Shown here piece by piece: positions 18,026-27,218 of a stretch of 64,000 nt of DNA (position 1 is the first letter of the stretch; every line of letters starts with the position of its first letter). The position numbers and the translations under genes were made by a program. The notes under the pieces are model-generated. The model searched no databases. It worked only from the letters and a program-made list of their open reading frames with translations, and had not been told where the DNA came from. The stretch comes from Planctomicrobium sp051466335 (GTDB lineage Bacteria; Planctomycetota; Planctomycetia; Planctomycetales; Planctomycetaceae), in NCBI RefSeq assembly GCF_051466335.1, contig NZ_CP195793.1, positions 3,472,001 to 3,536,000 on the forward strand, written 5' to 3'.

Positions 18026-19999
18026 TTACGCTGCGGTTGTCGTTCCCAGACCTGCGTGGGCGGATTCTTTTTTCCCGGATTGAGCGAGTTTCTTAAGCGC
18101 GTCCCAATCAGCGATTGCTTCGCCGCCGGTTGCCTTGTACTGGGTTCCCCACTGCTGAAGCAGCTCCAGTGCCGCCAGATCCAGCGAAGCCAGCTGAGAT
18201 GTCTCCAAAACAACCGCTTCTTGTGGCGGAAGCTTCTCAAGAGTCTGTGCCAGCTTCGGAATTCGAAGGAAACTCGCATGGCCAGTCAGGTGGACAGTGC
18301 TGCGTTTGCTCGACTCATTCCGGTCAACACGAACCGAAATTGGAGTCAGATTGACTGCCATCTTCAGCACAGAGAGAGCCAAACCGGTCAGCACCCCCAG
18401 CAGCAGATCTTCGAAGACGATCATCAATACTGTTGCCAGCCAGATTCCGACCTCGCTCCAACCGAACTTCGCCAGGTGTTTCACTTCTTTGAAGTTCACC
18501 AGTTTGAAGCCTGTGTACACGAGAATTGCCGCCAGCGCCGACGTTGGAATCATTCGCAACAAACTAGCGAAGAAGACCACAAAGACCAGAATCCAAGCAC
18601 CATGAAGGATCGCAGAGAGACGTGTGGTGCCACCGGCCTGCACGTTAGCAGAACTGCGGACAATAACCCCTGTCATGGGGAGCGCTCCCATGAAACCACA
18701 CAACATGTTACCAACACCTTGCGACATCAGTTCCTTGTTGTAGTTGGTACGAGGTCCTGTCTGCAGTGAGTCGACAGCCGTCGCACAGAGCAGTGTTTCA
18801 GCACTGGCGATGACAGCGATCACGGTGGCAGATACCAAAATTCCTGACCAGTTGATCCCTTCAAAACTGGATAATTTCAGGAAGTGAATGTCTTTAACGA
18901 TGTCCGTTGGAATCTCAACGTACAACACAGGGAGCTGCCAGATCGCAGCAACACTCGTGGCAGCTACAACTCCAATCAGAGCTGCTGGCATGAGTTTGAG
19001 AGGTCCAAACGTCAGTTTGGTCCATAGGACGAGCAAAAGGATCGTCATAACGCCGATCGCTGCAGCGAACTCGTTGTTCTTGTAAGCGGATTGCAGTTTG
19101 GTGATTGACTTGGCTGCAACTTCCCCAGCCGGTGGTGCAAGATCTCCTCGATCCTGTTCCAGCGAATTGATCACGACAGCCAGATTTTCTTTTGCTTCAT
19201 TTGCGAGCGAATCAGCTTTTTGCTGTCGCTCTGGCTGATGAGAAAGAACTTCGTGTCCACGAGCCTGAATCGCTACCAATGCATCGATGATCGCCTGTTG
19301 TCGAGGTGCCAGCTCTGCCAGCTTCAACTCGTGGTCCGGCTCGAGTTTCTCGTAGTGATTCGGAATGTGTTCCGTCACTTCTTCATTCAATGAAATCTGC
19401 TGTCTGTGTAACTCACCGAGTTCCTTCAGGATCGACTGAATCTCACCGCGAATATCCTTTTCCGGAAGAGTCGGGGTGTGAACCAGGCTCTGAACTGCTT
19501 CCGGAATGGTGAACAGGTTTTTGTAACCCTTGCTGGCTGGAGTCCGGTCAAGCATTACGTGGAATTGGCTGGCGAAAATGAGAACGCCGATACCTGCCAA
19601 CATTCCGTGAACCACTGCCGGTGACACTGCGCGAAACCATTGTCCGATTCGGGCAGCCCCCGCGATGAGCTGAATCAAACCTGCAATCAGAACGATCACG
19701 CCGAGCATCTTCAGTCCGTGTGTTTGAATCGCTTCATACACAATGACTGTCAGGCCCGCCGCAGGTCCACTGACCTGCAATGGGCAACCAGCGAGAGAGC
19801 CGACAACCAGACCTGCAATGATCCCTGAAATGAGACCAGCCGCAATCGGTGCCCCGGAAGCAATGGCAATTCCCATGCACAATGGAAGTGCAACGAGGAA
19901 AACGACAATTGACGCTCCGAAGTCCCGTGCGTAATTCGGTTGATGCGTTGGAGGAGTGCTTCCTCCCTGATCCGGATGAACTCGTTGATCGCTGGCCAT
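18026..19999 (-). CDS. SulP/SLC26 anion transporter with STAS domain, probable bicarbonate transporter
   Basis: 657 residues. The SulP membrane core begins at about 25 (DFGASIVVFLVALPLCMGIAIASG) and continues with VSGPAAGLTVIVYEAI, SPAVVHGMLAGIGVLI and, later, SAETLLCATAVDSLQTGPRTNYNKEL. A STAS domain lies near the C-terminus (ETSQLASLDLAALELL). Between about residues 173 and 312 is an extramembrane helical insertion rich in Glu, Gln and Lys that is not normal for the family. A beta-carbonic anhydrase gene lies directly upstream on the same strand, so bicarbonate uptake or exchange is the likeliest role; sulfate transport is the alternative. Confidence 0.88.
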   Translation of the reverse strand: MASDQRVHPDQGGSTPPTHQPNYARDFGASIVVFLVALPLCMGIAIASGAPIAAGLISGIIAGLVVGSLAGCPLQVSGPAAGLTVIVYEAIQTHGLKMLGVIVLIAGLIQLIAGAARIGQWFRAVSPAVVHGMLAGIGVLIFASQFHVMLDRTPASKGYKNLFTIPEAVQSLVHTPTLPEKDIRGEIQSILKELGELHRQQISLNEEVTEHIPNHYEKLEPDHELKLAELAPRQQAIIDALVAIQARGHEVLSHQPERQQKADSLANEAKENLAVVINSLEQDRGDLAPPAGEVAAKSITKLQSAYKNNEFAAAIGVMTILLLVLWTKLTFGPLKLMPAALIGVVAATSVAAIWQLPVLYVEIPTDIVKDIHFLKLSSFEGINWSGILVSATVIAVIASAETLLCATAVDSLQTGPRTNYNKELMSQGVGNMLCGFMGALPMTGVIVRSSANVQAGGTTRLSAILHGAWILVFVVFFASLLRMIPTSALAAILVYTGFKLVNFKEVKHLAKFGWSEVGIWLATVLMIVFEDLLLGVLTGLALSVLKMAVNLTPISVRVDRNESSKRSTVHLTGHASFLRIPKLAQTLEKLPPQEAVVLETSQLASLDLAALELLQQWGTQYKATGGEAIADWDALKKLAQSGKKESAHAGLGTTTAA

Positions 20000-20324
20000 T
20001 TAAAAAGTTCCTGGGAACACCGAACCCAATTGAAGTCCTCTGCTGACATGACGACAGCAACGGATTGAAATCGAGTTCGAGAGTGAAAAGATGTTTTAAA
20101 TTGAACACGACAATTGCGACACTGCCACAGAAGCGGAGCAACCCATCCAGAGTTTTCGTTCTCGATGAGTTGCTGCTTCGGGTTGTGCCCAAACGTGGAG
20201 CGCACACTCAGGGCTTTCAGACGACTCGCAGGTTCAACAACACTATTGAACCCTCTGTCGATCAATACCGGAAGCCCGAACGCTGAAGAACGCTTCACCA
20301 CGTCTCTCGCAGAGTTGACGGTGA
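20000..20324. other. gap between carbonic anhydrase and SulP genes
   Basis: 325 bp between two genes on the minus strand. No gene or terminator is evident. It may act as leader or hold an internal promoter for the transporter. Confidence 0.4.
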
Positions 20325-20981
20325 TTACACCGCCGCGAGCATGGTTCTCTCTGGAGCCGAATTGAGGTTCAGGCTAACGAATCGCTGTTCATCTTCATTG
20401 AACTCAAAAATCTCACCCGACTCGATGGTGTATACCCAGCCGTGCAGACGGACTTTACCCGACTTCACCGCAGCAGCAACCGATGGATGAGTCATCAGAT
20501 GGTTCATCTGAACGAGAACGTTCTGCTCAATGGTCAGGCGAACCTTCTCTTTGTGATCATCGAGATCACCATGCAGTTCTTCAACGACGCGACGTGTTGC
20601 TTCGGCGTGCTGGAGATACGACTTCACCGAAGGGAATTTCTCGAGAGATGCAGGGTTAAGAAGTCCGTGCATCGCTCCGCAATGCGAATGTCCACAGATG
20701 ATGATATCAGGGATATTCAGAACACCGACGGCGTATTCGATTGTCGCCGCCTCTCCCCCTTGTACAGCACCATACGGAGGAACAATGTTGCCTGCTGTTC
20801 GAAGGACAAACAGATCGCCCAGATCTGACTGAGTCATCATCGTCGGACAGATTCGGGAATCTGAGCAGGTGATGAGGAGAACGGGCGGCTTCTGACCTTT
20901 CGACAGTTGCTTAAAGACCGCTTCTTTTTCAGCAACGACATTGGATTGAAACTGACGAATTCCGGCGAGAATTTTTTCCAT
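20325..20981 (-). CDS. beta-class carbonic anhydrase
   Basis: 218 residues from the chosen ATG at 20981, which has AGGAAG 9 nt upstream; the frame is open to 21029. The zinc site is complete: Cys39, Asp41 and Arg43 in CSDSR, then His98 and Cys101 in GHSHCGAM. It interconverts CO2 and bicarbonate in the cytosol. It precedes a SulP transporter on the same strand with a 325-bp gap. Such pairs are known in bacteria as bicarbonate transport or pH modules, and fused SulP-carbonic anhydrase proteins exist. Confidence 0.93.
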   Translation of the reverse strand: MEKILAGIRQFQSNVVAEKEAVFKQLSKGQKPPVLLITCSDSRICPTMMTQSDLGDLFVLRTAGNIVPPYGAVQGGEAATIEYAVGVLNIPDIIICGHSHCGAMHGLLNPASLEKFPSVKSYLQHAEATRRVVEELHGDLDDHKEKVRLTIEQNVLVQMNHLMTHPSVAAAVKSGKVRLHGWVYTIESGEIFEFNEDEQRFVSLNLNSAPERTMLAAV

Positions 20982-21111
20982 GATCGTGATCTTCCTGAAC
21001 GATGAGATGTTTCGTAGCGAAAGGCTCAACAGTCATCTACGGACCGTGAGCGCAAGCAATCCCTCAACGCATTAAGCGGTGCGAATCGAGAAAAGTCGTC
21101 GCGTGAAACAA

Positions 21112-21456
21112 TCAGCAAACCATGGGAGCGAGCATCATGTTTGCCCAGCGGTGCCCAGGGAGTTCATGACCAGAACGTGTCAAAAGAGCGCGTCGTACAC
21201 GAGCATCCCGCGGACAACACTGAATGGATGATTGCAACCCACCGAGTGGGTGGTCGAGAGCTTCTCGACGAGAGTAATCGATTGTCCGATTAAGAAACCC
21301 GACGTGTTCAACGAGCCCGTTACTTGGTCCACCGTTCTGGCCGGAACTGTCTGCAAGATGCTCAGACATGCGCACTGTTGGAGCAGCAAATGAGGCAAAA
21401 AGAAGTGCTATCCCGAGCACAACTCTTGCAACAAATGATGTCAGTGCGGATTGCAT
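21112..21456 (-). CDS. possible small secreted protein, unknown
   Basis: 114 codons. The first 35 residues look like a signal peptide (SFVARVVLGIALLFASFA), but the rest is unlike any family I know, and there is no clear ribosome site. It lies between the carbonic anhydrase and lipoprotein genes on the same strand. It could be a chance open frame. Confidence 0.3.
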   Translation of the reverse strand: MQSALTSFVARVVLGIALLFASFAAPTVRMSEHLADSSGQNGGPSNGLVEHVGFLNRTIDYSRREALDHPLGGLQSSIQCCPRDARVRRALLTRSGHELPGHRWANMMLAPMVC

Positions 21457-21836
21457 GAAAGGCTAAATCTTGAAAGGGTGAATCCATCCGGGATCGTTGG
21501 GGCGATCAGCGAAGTTCGCGCCGAACACTGTCATGTTATCGTTATATTTGGGTACCGACAAGCGGAATTTACATGAAAAATGCATGAATTCATGCTCTCA
21601 TTTTCACTTACCGCAGCAAACAAGACCGGCTTCCATCCACGGATTTACGTTCGTTTAATGTTGGTCGTTCCATCGATTGAAACGATCAGGCAATTGTTGC
21701 TGCCATCAAGGATTGCGTTCAGCGCCTGCCCGATTTCCGCGAAGGAAATCAGTTCAGTCCGAACACCAGTCACGCCCTCTGTTTCACTCAAAGGAGCCGT
21801 GAGCAGAAGGGTGGCGACGCGAATTCGTTTTGCGCA
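21457..21836. other. intergenic region
   Basis: About 380 bp with no supported gene. A 112-codon plus-strand frame at 21580-21918 runs into the antisense of the next gene and has no motif. Confidence 0.4.
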
Positions 21837-21870
21837 TAAAAAACAACGCAGCCGAACATCGACTGCGTTG
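21837..21870 (-). terminator. intrinsic terminator of the lipoprotein/DUF1559 unit
   Basis: Perfect 8-bp stem CAACGCAG (21844-21851) with CTGCGTTG (21863-21870); on the minus strand it is followed by TTTTTT. It lies 22 bp after the stop of the lipoprotein gene. Confidence 0.85.
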
Positions 21871-21892
21871 TGCTCTGATCTGGAAAACGAGC

Positions 21893-22324
21893 CTATTTCA
21901 ACTCGAGTTTCATTGTAGTGGAACTCGGTGAAACACTGACTTTCAAAGGAGATCTCCCAGACTTTGTATAGATATCAGGGATCTTCATCTTACTTTTGGG
22001 TGCAGAGGCAGCCAGGTGTGGTGGCGGAGCCTTAGGGCCACGAACCTCGACGACGTAATCACCGACTTGGACCGGATTCTCGAATTTGAACGCGCCGTCA
22101 ACGATCTCGGCGCTGGCACCTGTCCCGTTCACCTCGTCAACAAGAACAACGACTCCGAGGTCGATTGGCTTGCCGTTGAGTGTAATTTCCCCTTGAACAT
22201 CTTTGACTGTGGGGCGAGCAGCGCCCCCTCCTCCTCCGCATCCACAAGCGGCGATTGCCAATGTGAACAGAAGAGAAGTGGTTGCAGACTTCAAAATCGA
22301 TCGTGTAGCAGAAATAAGTCTCAT
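21893..22324 (-). CDS. small lipoprotein with transthyretin/carboxypeptidase-regulatory-like fold
   Basis: 143 residues from ATG 22324 (AGGTGG 7 nt upstream). A signal peptide ends at Cys27 or Cys29 in AACGCGGGGG, a lipoprotein-type N-terminus. The remainder (VQGEITLNGKPIDLGVVVLVDE, then GAFKFENPVQVGDYVVEVRGP) is the beta-sandwich pattern of the small planctomycete lipoproteins that usually accompany DUF1559 genes. A DUF1559 gene lies 159 bp upstream on the same strand, consistent with that pairing. Function unknown. Confidence 0.75.
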   Translation of the reverse strand: MRLISATRSILKSATTSLLFTLAIAACGCGGGGGAARPTVKDVQGEITLNGKPIDLGVVVLVDEVNGTGASAEIVDGAFKFENPVQVGDYVVEVRGPKAPPPHLAASAPKSKMKIPDIYTKSGRSPLKVSVSPSSTTMKLELK

Positions 22325-22483
22325 GAATGGACCACCTAATAAACAGACGAGAATGACAGGAGAGGACATCCGGAAGCTCAAAATGGCTGAGCCTGAAATT
22401 CCCAGACTCACTCCATACTCAACAATGGGTTGCGTCTAAAAATGCGTCCCTCGGTGATACCCGGTACAAATCGCTGTCGCTCC

Positions 22484-23506
22484 CTAGAACTCGCCGACGA
22501 CGACTCCGTCATCCGATGAGCAAATCGACCGGAGAGTTGCCATGCTCATATTCTGAGACAGGAATCGAACGGAACCATCGCCAAGAAGTCCGTGAATTCC
22601 GCCAACGTGGTACGAATTGATGATCGTGTTGTTTTCGTATGGTTCAGTTGCTCCGCCAAGACTGATCTCGTTGGAGTTAATCTGCCATCGTACGGTGGTC
22701 AACCCCGTGTAGTAGTAGTTATCTCCCGAGTTTGTGATGTCGCGAACTGGGTAGCGGGCGAGTTGGCCTGTCCATCCTCCTCCGTAGTTCGCTGCAATCA
22801 CCTTCACACCAACCCGCCCTGACTGCTCAGCGACGACCAGCGTGTTGGAAGTTCCATCTGTCGCGTCTCTCATTCTCTTGATAATCGCAGGAGCGAGAAG
22901 TCCCGACTGACAGGCCACTCCTCGCAGAGTTGTTTTGCAGGCATCGTTGCGGAGAGCGGGGTCTTCGTAGGCACCTGCAACACCAACGTAATGGTGCATT
23001 TGCGTTCGATTTGGAGATTCGTTGAGCGTGCTGTCGGCGTTAATGAGCGGATCGATTGAGCTGGATGGGCAGACGAATACCGGCACGACGTAGTTTGCCA
23101 GCACTTCATTCCCACCGCTCAGCGGCCCTTCAGGGCTTGCACTGAATCCGGCTCCATTGAAGTTCAGCTTGTTAAAGACAGCGGACTGTTCGAGACCTGG
23201 AAGAATGGAAGTACGCCAGTTTGTGCCGGTGAGGTTTTCAGCGACAACTGAACCTGCACGAGATCCAATCGGGAAGCTGTTCGCGGTGTCGTGGTAATTA
23301 TGAAGAGCGAGCCCGATCTGTTTGAGATTGTTCTTGCATTGAGACCGGCGAGCAGCCTCTCGGGCCTGTTGAACGGCTGGCAGCAGGAGAGCAATCAAAA
23401 CGGCAATGATTGCAATCACGACGAGTAGTTCGATGAGGGTAAAACCGCGCCGAGAAGAACCTCGGGAAGAGCCAATGGCGTGAAAACCACATTTACCATA
23501 AGTCAT
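22484..23506 (-). CDS. DUF1559 prepilin-like protein
   Basis: 340 residues. The N-terminus carries a type II/IV prepilin cleavage and methylation motif (RRGFTLIELL, cleavage after Gly20 or so) followed by a long hydrophobic helix and AREAARRSQCKNNLKQIGLALHNYHD, diagnostic of DUF1559. The C-terminus has the family HVGGIHGLLGDGSVRF motif (usually called H-x9-DG). AAAGGA lies about 7 nt before the ATG. It is exported by a pseudopilin-type system; the role of this very expanded planctomycete family is unknown. Confidence 0.92.
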   Translation of the reverse strand: MTYGKCGFHAIGSSRGSSRRGFTLIELLVVIAIIAVLIALLLPAVQQAREAARRSQCKNNLKQIGLALHNYHDTANSFPIGSRAGSVVAENLTGTNWRTSILPGLEQSAVFNKLNFNGAGFSASPEGPLSGGNEVLANYVVPVFVCPSSSIDPLINADSTLNESPNRTQMHHYVGVAGAYEDPALRNDACKTTLRGVACQSGLLAPAIIKRMRDATDGTSNTLVVAEQSGRVGVKVIAANYGGGWTGQLARYPVRDITNSGDNYYYTGLTTVRWQINSNEISLGGATEPYENNTIINSYHVGGIHGLLGDGSVRFLSQNMSMATLRSICSSDDGVVVGEF

Positions 23507-24233
23507 GACCTGTCCTTTTGTTGAGTATTTTTGAAGCCAAGAAAACCTTCAAAAAGCAGAACATCTTCGTGCGATACGTGAGTCAACATGGGAAGACTCA
23601 AGCCAGTTGATTGGCGACTGGAGTCTTCTTGTGCAGTGGCCTGCTGACGGAGGTCTGATATGTGCGAAACGATGCTGTTCGCCACCGGGGATATCATAAA
23701 GTTGACAATCTTGAATCTATTGATGACAAATTTGCATGTCAATGCACTTACATGACGAATTGGAGAATTGACTACTCGAAATTTGCCAAAACAGTTCAGT
23801 ACGTTTCACTCTCAAGCTTGACTCGAAATACGCAAACATCTGCCCGTTTTTTGCTCATATAAGTGAATTTAAACACACTCATCACCCGTCAAACATCCAC
23901 AAATCAAGACGCAAACATGTGACTATAACTGCAATTTATGGCCCATTTTATTGCGCACGAAACAGGCAGTGAATTCATCACTCTTGATGTATTCGTTTCG
24001 AACCACAAGCAGCCCAATGCAGCGACGCATTTCCCATCGCCAAGGGAGTCAAAAGCGAGACGTAATGACAGTTTGCAATCCCTGTGATTCAATTTCCCGC
24101 ACGGAAGATGCAGTCTGTCGCGAAATCAGTCACAATGCTGTGGATTTGTGAGTCACGCGAGTCGGACACTTAACCACGTCCTCGACGACGCTGAAGTGTT
24201 CGGGTGGCATTTGGTCAATTGGGAGCAGTAACG
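23507..24233. other. divergent intergenic region
   Basis: About 725 bp between the divergent DUF1559 and UDP-sugar decarboxylase genes. It is more AT-rich than its surroundings around 23700-23960. No gene, repeat or terminator is supported; GGGAG at 24221-24225 is the ribosome site of the next gene. Confidence 0.5.
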
Positions 24234-25172
24234 ATGGCATCTGTGTTAGTTACCGGCGGAGCTGGTTTTCTGGGAAGTCATCTGTGCGAACGACTCCTGA
24301 ATGACGGCCATGACGTCATCTGCGTCGATAACTTTTTTTCTGGTCGCAAGGAGAACATTCGTCACCTCCAAGGGAACTCCCACTTCGAAGTGATCCGGCA
24401 CGATATTGTGTATCCGCTCGTTGTCGAAGCCGACCTCATCTACAATCTCGCCTGCCCTGCCTCCCCTGTTGCGTACCAGCACAACCCGATCAAGACAATC
24501 AAGACGTCGACAGTCGGAATGGTCAACATGCTGGGTTTGGCGAAACGGTGTCGCGCCCGCATCCTTCATACATCGACTTCAGAGGTGTACGGGGATCCGG
24601 AAGTTCATCCGCAGCCCGAAAGCTACTGGGGGCACGTCAATCCGCTCGGCCCTCGCAGTTGCTACGACGAAGGGAAACGTGTCGCTGAGTCGCTCTGCAT
24701 GAACTACCACCTCGCTCACGCAGTCGATGTTCGCATCGTGCGGATCTTCAACACCTACGGACCGAGAATGGACCCCAATGATGGTCGTGTAGTGTCCAAC
24801 TTTCTGATGCAGGCATTGCGCGGGGAAGATCTGACCATCTACGGTGATGGGGAACAAACCCGCTCGTTCTGCTACGTGGATGATCTCATCGAAGGCTTCA
24901 TTCGTATGATGGAACAGGACGACGAAGTCGGCCCGGTGAATCTTGGAAACCCAGTCGAAAACACAATGATCGAACTAGCTGAGGCTGTTATAGAAGTCAC
25001 GAATGCCAAGTCAAAGCTCATTCGACGCCCCCTTCCCGCGGATGACCCCAAAAGGCGATGTCCGGACATCACGAAGGCGCGTACAATCTTAAACTGGGAA
25101 CCTCAGGTTGCGTTGAAAGAGGGACTGCAGCGGACAGCTGACTACTATCGTGATACGCAGTTCGGTCGCTAA
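24234..25172 (+). CDS. UDP-glucuronate decarboxylase (UDP-xylose synthase)-like SDR
   Basis: 312 residues. The Rossmann motif GGAGFLGSHL opens the protein; the Ser-Tyr-Lys catalytic set appears in TSTSEVYGDP and CYDEGKR. SYWGHVNPLGPRSCYDEGKRVAE, together with NTYGPRM and DGEQTRSFCYVDD, matches bacterial UXS, which converts UDP-glucuronate to UDP-xylose. I chose ATG 24234 (GGGAG 8 nt upstream) over the longer frame from 24204. It lies 139 bp before glmS on the same strand; both feed nucleotide-sugar supply for surface glycans. Confidence 0.87.
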   Translation: MASVLVTGGAGFLGSHLCERLLNDGHDVICVDNFFSGRKENIRHLQGNSHFEVIRHDIVYPLVVEADLIYNLACPASPVAYQHNPIKTIKTSTVGMVNMLGLAKRCRARILHTSTSEVYGDPEVHPQPESYWGHVNPLGPRSCYDEGKRVAESLCMNYHLAHAVDVRIVRIFNTYGPRMDPNDGRVVSNFLMQALRGEDLTIYGDGEQTRSFCYVDDLIEGFIRMMEQDDEVGPVNLGNPVENTMIELAEAVIEVTNAKSKLIRRPLPADDPKRRCPDITKARTILNWEPQVALKEGLQRTADYYRDTQFGR

Positions 25173-25311
25173 TCGGAATCCCGTTGGAGCATGGCGTTCT
25201 GGCGCTGTAAATCTTCGTGCTGGAACGTCCAGTTGCTCCTGATGGCAGTCGCTGCCTCCGAAAATCGGGGGCGGTCCGTATTTAAGCGTCATTCTGATCG
25301 ATGGGATTGCT

Positions 25312-27147
25312 ATGTGTGGGATCGTCGGTTACCTCGGCCAGGCAGACGCAGTACCAATTCTCTTAAACGGCCTGAAGCAGGTCGAGTATCGAGGTTACGA
25401 TTCCGCTGGCCTGACTGTTTGGCAGGACCAGGAACTCAACACGATACGGACTGTCGGGCAGGTTTCCGTGCTCGAAAACGAGGTCAAGAGTCTTCGCCCG
25501 AAAGGGACTGTCGGGATCGCACATACCCGGTGGGCAACCCACGGAAAGCCGTCTGTTGAAAACGCCCATCCACAGCGAGATCAGCGCCACCGGATTGCTG
25601 TCGTTCATAACGGTGTCATTGAAAATCAGGCAGCGATCCGCCAACTGCTCGTTGAACAAGGGGTCAAATTTTCAAGCGAGACTGACACCGAAGTCCTCGC
25701 CCAATTGATTGGACAGGATTATTCCAAGTCCGGTGATTTTGAGGCGAGTGTCCGATCGGCACTGCAGCGAATCGAAGGGACATTTGGTGTGGCAGTGATG
25801 TGCGTTGACGCGCCACGCACAATCATTGTCGCCCGGAATGGAAGTCCACTGATTGTGGGTGTCGTCAAGAACGGGGAGTATCTCGTCGCTTCAGATCCAG
25901 CTGTTCTCGCTGGACGTGCTTCTCAGGCTATCTTCCTGAAAGATGGTGAGATGGGAGTGCTCACGGACAATGGGATCGCCATGACGACGATTCATTCCAT
26001 TCCGGTGACGCCGCAAATGGAAACGATTGACCAGCAGCTGGAACGAATTGAACTGGGAGAGTTCCCACATTTCATGCTGAAGGAAATTCATGACCAGCCA
26101 GTCAGCGTAAAAACAGCCATGCTGGGACGAATTGATTCCCGAAAGCCATCCGTCATTTTGGGAGGCCTCGCTTCGCTGGAACGGCAGCTCAGTCAGGTGA
26201 AACGTGTTTTGCTGTTCGGATGCGGGAGTGCCTGGCATGCCGGCCTGATCGGTGAGTACCTGATTGAAGAGCTTGCGGGTTTGCCGACAGACGTGCAATA
26301 TTCCAGCGAACTCCGTTACCGGAACCCCATCATCGAAGAGGGGACTCTGGCAATCGCCATTTCTCAATCAGGTGAGACGGCGGACACACTCGCTGCATTA
26401 CATGAGGTTCGCACACGTGGCGCTCTGACGCTCGGGATCGTGAATTCCGTCGGATCTTCAATCGCTCGCGAGACGGACGGTGGAGTCTATCTGCATGTTG
26501 GGCCTGAAATCGGAGTCGCGAGCACCAAGGCATTTCTTGGACAGATTACGGTACTGGCCATGGTCGCTGCCTACCTTGGGCGTCGCAAACACTTGTCGAT
26601 GGATGCACTCTCGGCCTATCTGTCAGCGATGGAAGCGATTCCTGATCAGATCTCTGAAATACTTCTGCAAGAGGATCAGATTCGGCAGATCGCACTCCGC
26701 TTTGCCGACCGTCAAAATTGGCTTTATCTCGGACGCGGGATCAACTATCCGACTGCCCTTGAAGGGGCCCTAAAGCTGAAGGAAGTGAGTTACATTCACG
26801 CAGAGGGCCTTCCTGCAGCAGAGATGAAACATGGTCCTATCGCGATGATCGATGAACAAATGCCGGTCGTCGTCATCGCGACGCAGGACGTCACCTATCA
26901 GAAAATCCTGTCGAACATTCAGGAAGTACGCAGCCGTGGGGGGGAGGTAATCGCCGTCGTCAATCAATGTGATCCTGAACTTCGGCGATTGGCAAAAGAG
27001 GTCATCGAGGTGCCAAAGACGATCCCCCTGCTCTCCCCGATGCTTTCTTCAATCCCGTTGCAATTGCTGGCCTACCACGCAGCGCTCGCACGCGGGCTCA
27101 ACGTCGATAAACCGAGAAATCTCGCAAAAAGTGTCACTGTCGAATAG
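25312..27147 (+). CDS. glmS: glutamine-fructose-6-phosphate aminotransferase (isomerizing)
   Basis: 611 residues, full length. The N-terminal amidotransferase begins MCGIVGYLG with catalytic Cys2 (after Met removal Cys1), then HTRWATHG and NGVIEN. Two SIS sugar-isomerase domains follow (CGSAWHAG; SQSGETADT; AEGLPAAEMKHGP), and the C-terminus keeps the conserved RNLAKSVTVE. It makes glucosamine-6-phosphate for peptidoglycan and amino-sugar synthesis. I see no glmS ribozyme in the 139-bp leader. Confidence 0.97.
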   Translation: MCGIVGYLGQADAVPILLNGLKQVEYRGYDSAGLTVWQDQELNTIRTVGQVSVLENEVKSLRPKGTVGIAHTRWATHGKPSVENAHPQRDQRHRIAVVHNGVIENQAAIRQLLVEQGVKFSSETDTEVLAQLIGQDYSKSGDFEASVRSALQRIEGTFGVAVMCVDAPRTIIVARNGSPLIVGVVKNGEYLVASDPAVLAGRASQAIFLKDGEMGVLTDNGIAMTTIHSIPVTPQMETIDQQLERIELGEFPHFMLKEIHDQPVSVKTAMLGRIDSRKPSVILGGLASLERQLSQVKRVLLFGCGSAWHAGLIGEYLIEELAGLPTDVQYSSELRYRNPIIEEGTLAIAISQSGETADTLAALHEVRTRGALTLGIVNSVGSSIARETDGGVYLHVGPEIGVASTKAFLGQITVLAMVAAYLGRRKHLSMDALSAYLSAMEAIPDQISEILLQEDQIRQIALRFADRQNWLYLGRGINYPTALEGALKLKEVSYIHAEGLPAAEMKHGPIAMIDEQMPVVVIATQDVTYQKILSNIQEVRSRGGEVIAVVNQCDPELRRLAKEVIEVPKTIPLLSPMLSSIPLQLLAYHAALARGLNVDKPRNLAKSVTVE

Positions 27148-27218
27148 CCATGCAAGAGAGCACAACTTCCTCGGTCGAAATAGCATTCACTGCCTTCACC
27201 GAAGAATCAGTGACAAAT

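Noticed and set aside
25173..25311. Possible glmS ribozyme in the glmS leader
   Set aside because: The leader is only 139 bp and I could not find the conserved core or pseudoknot elements.
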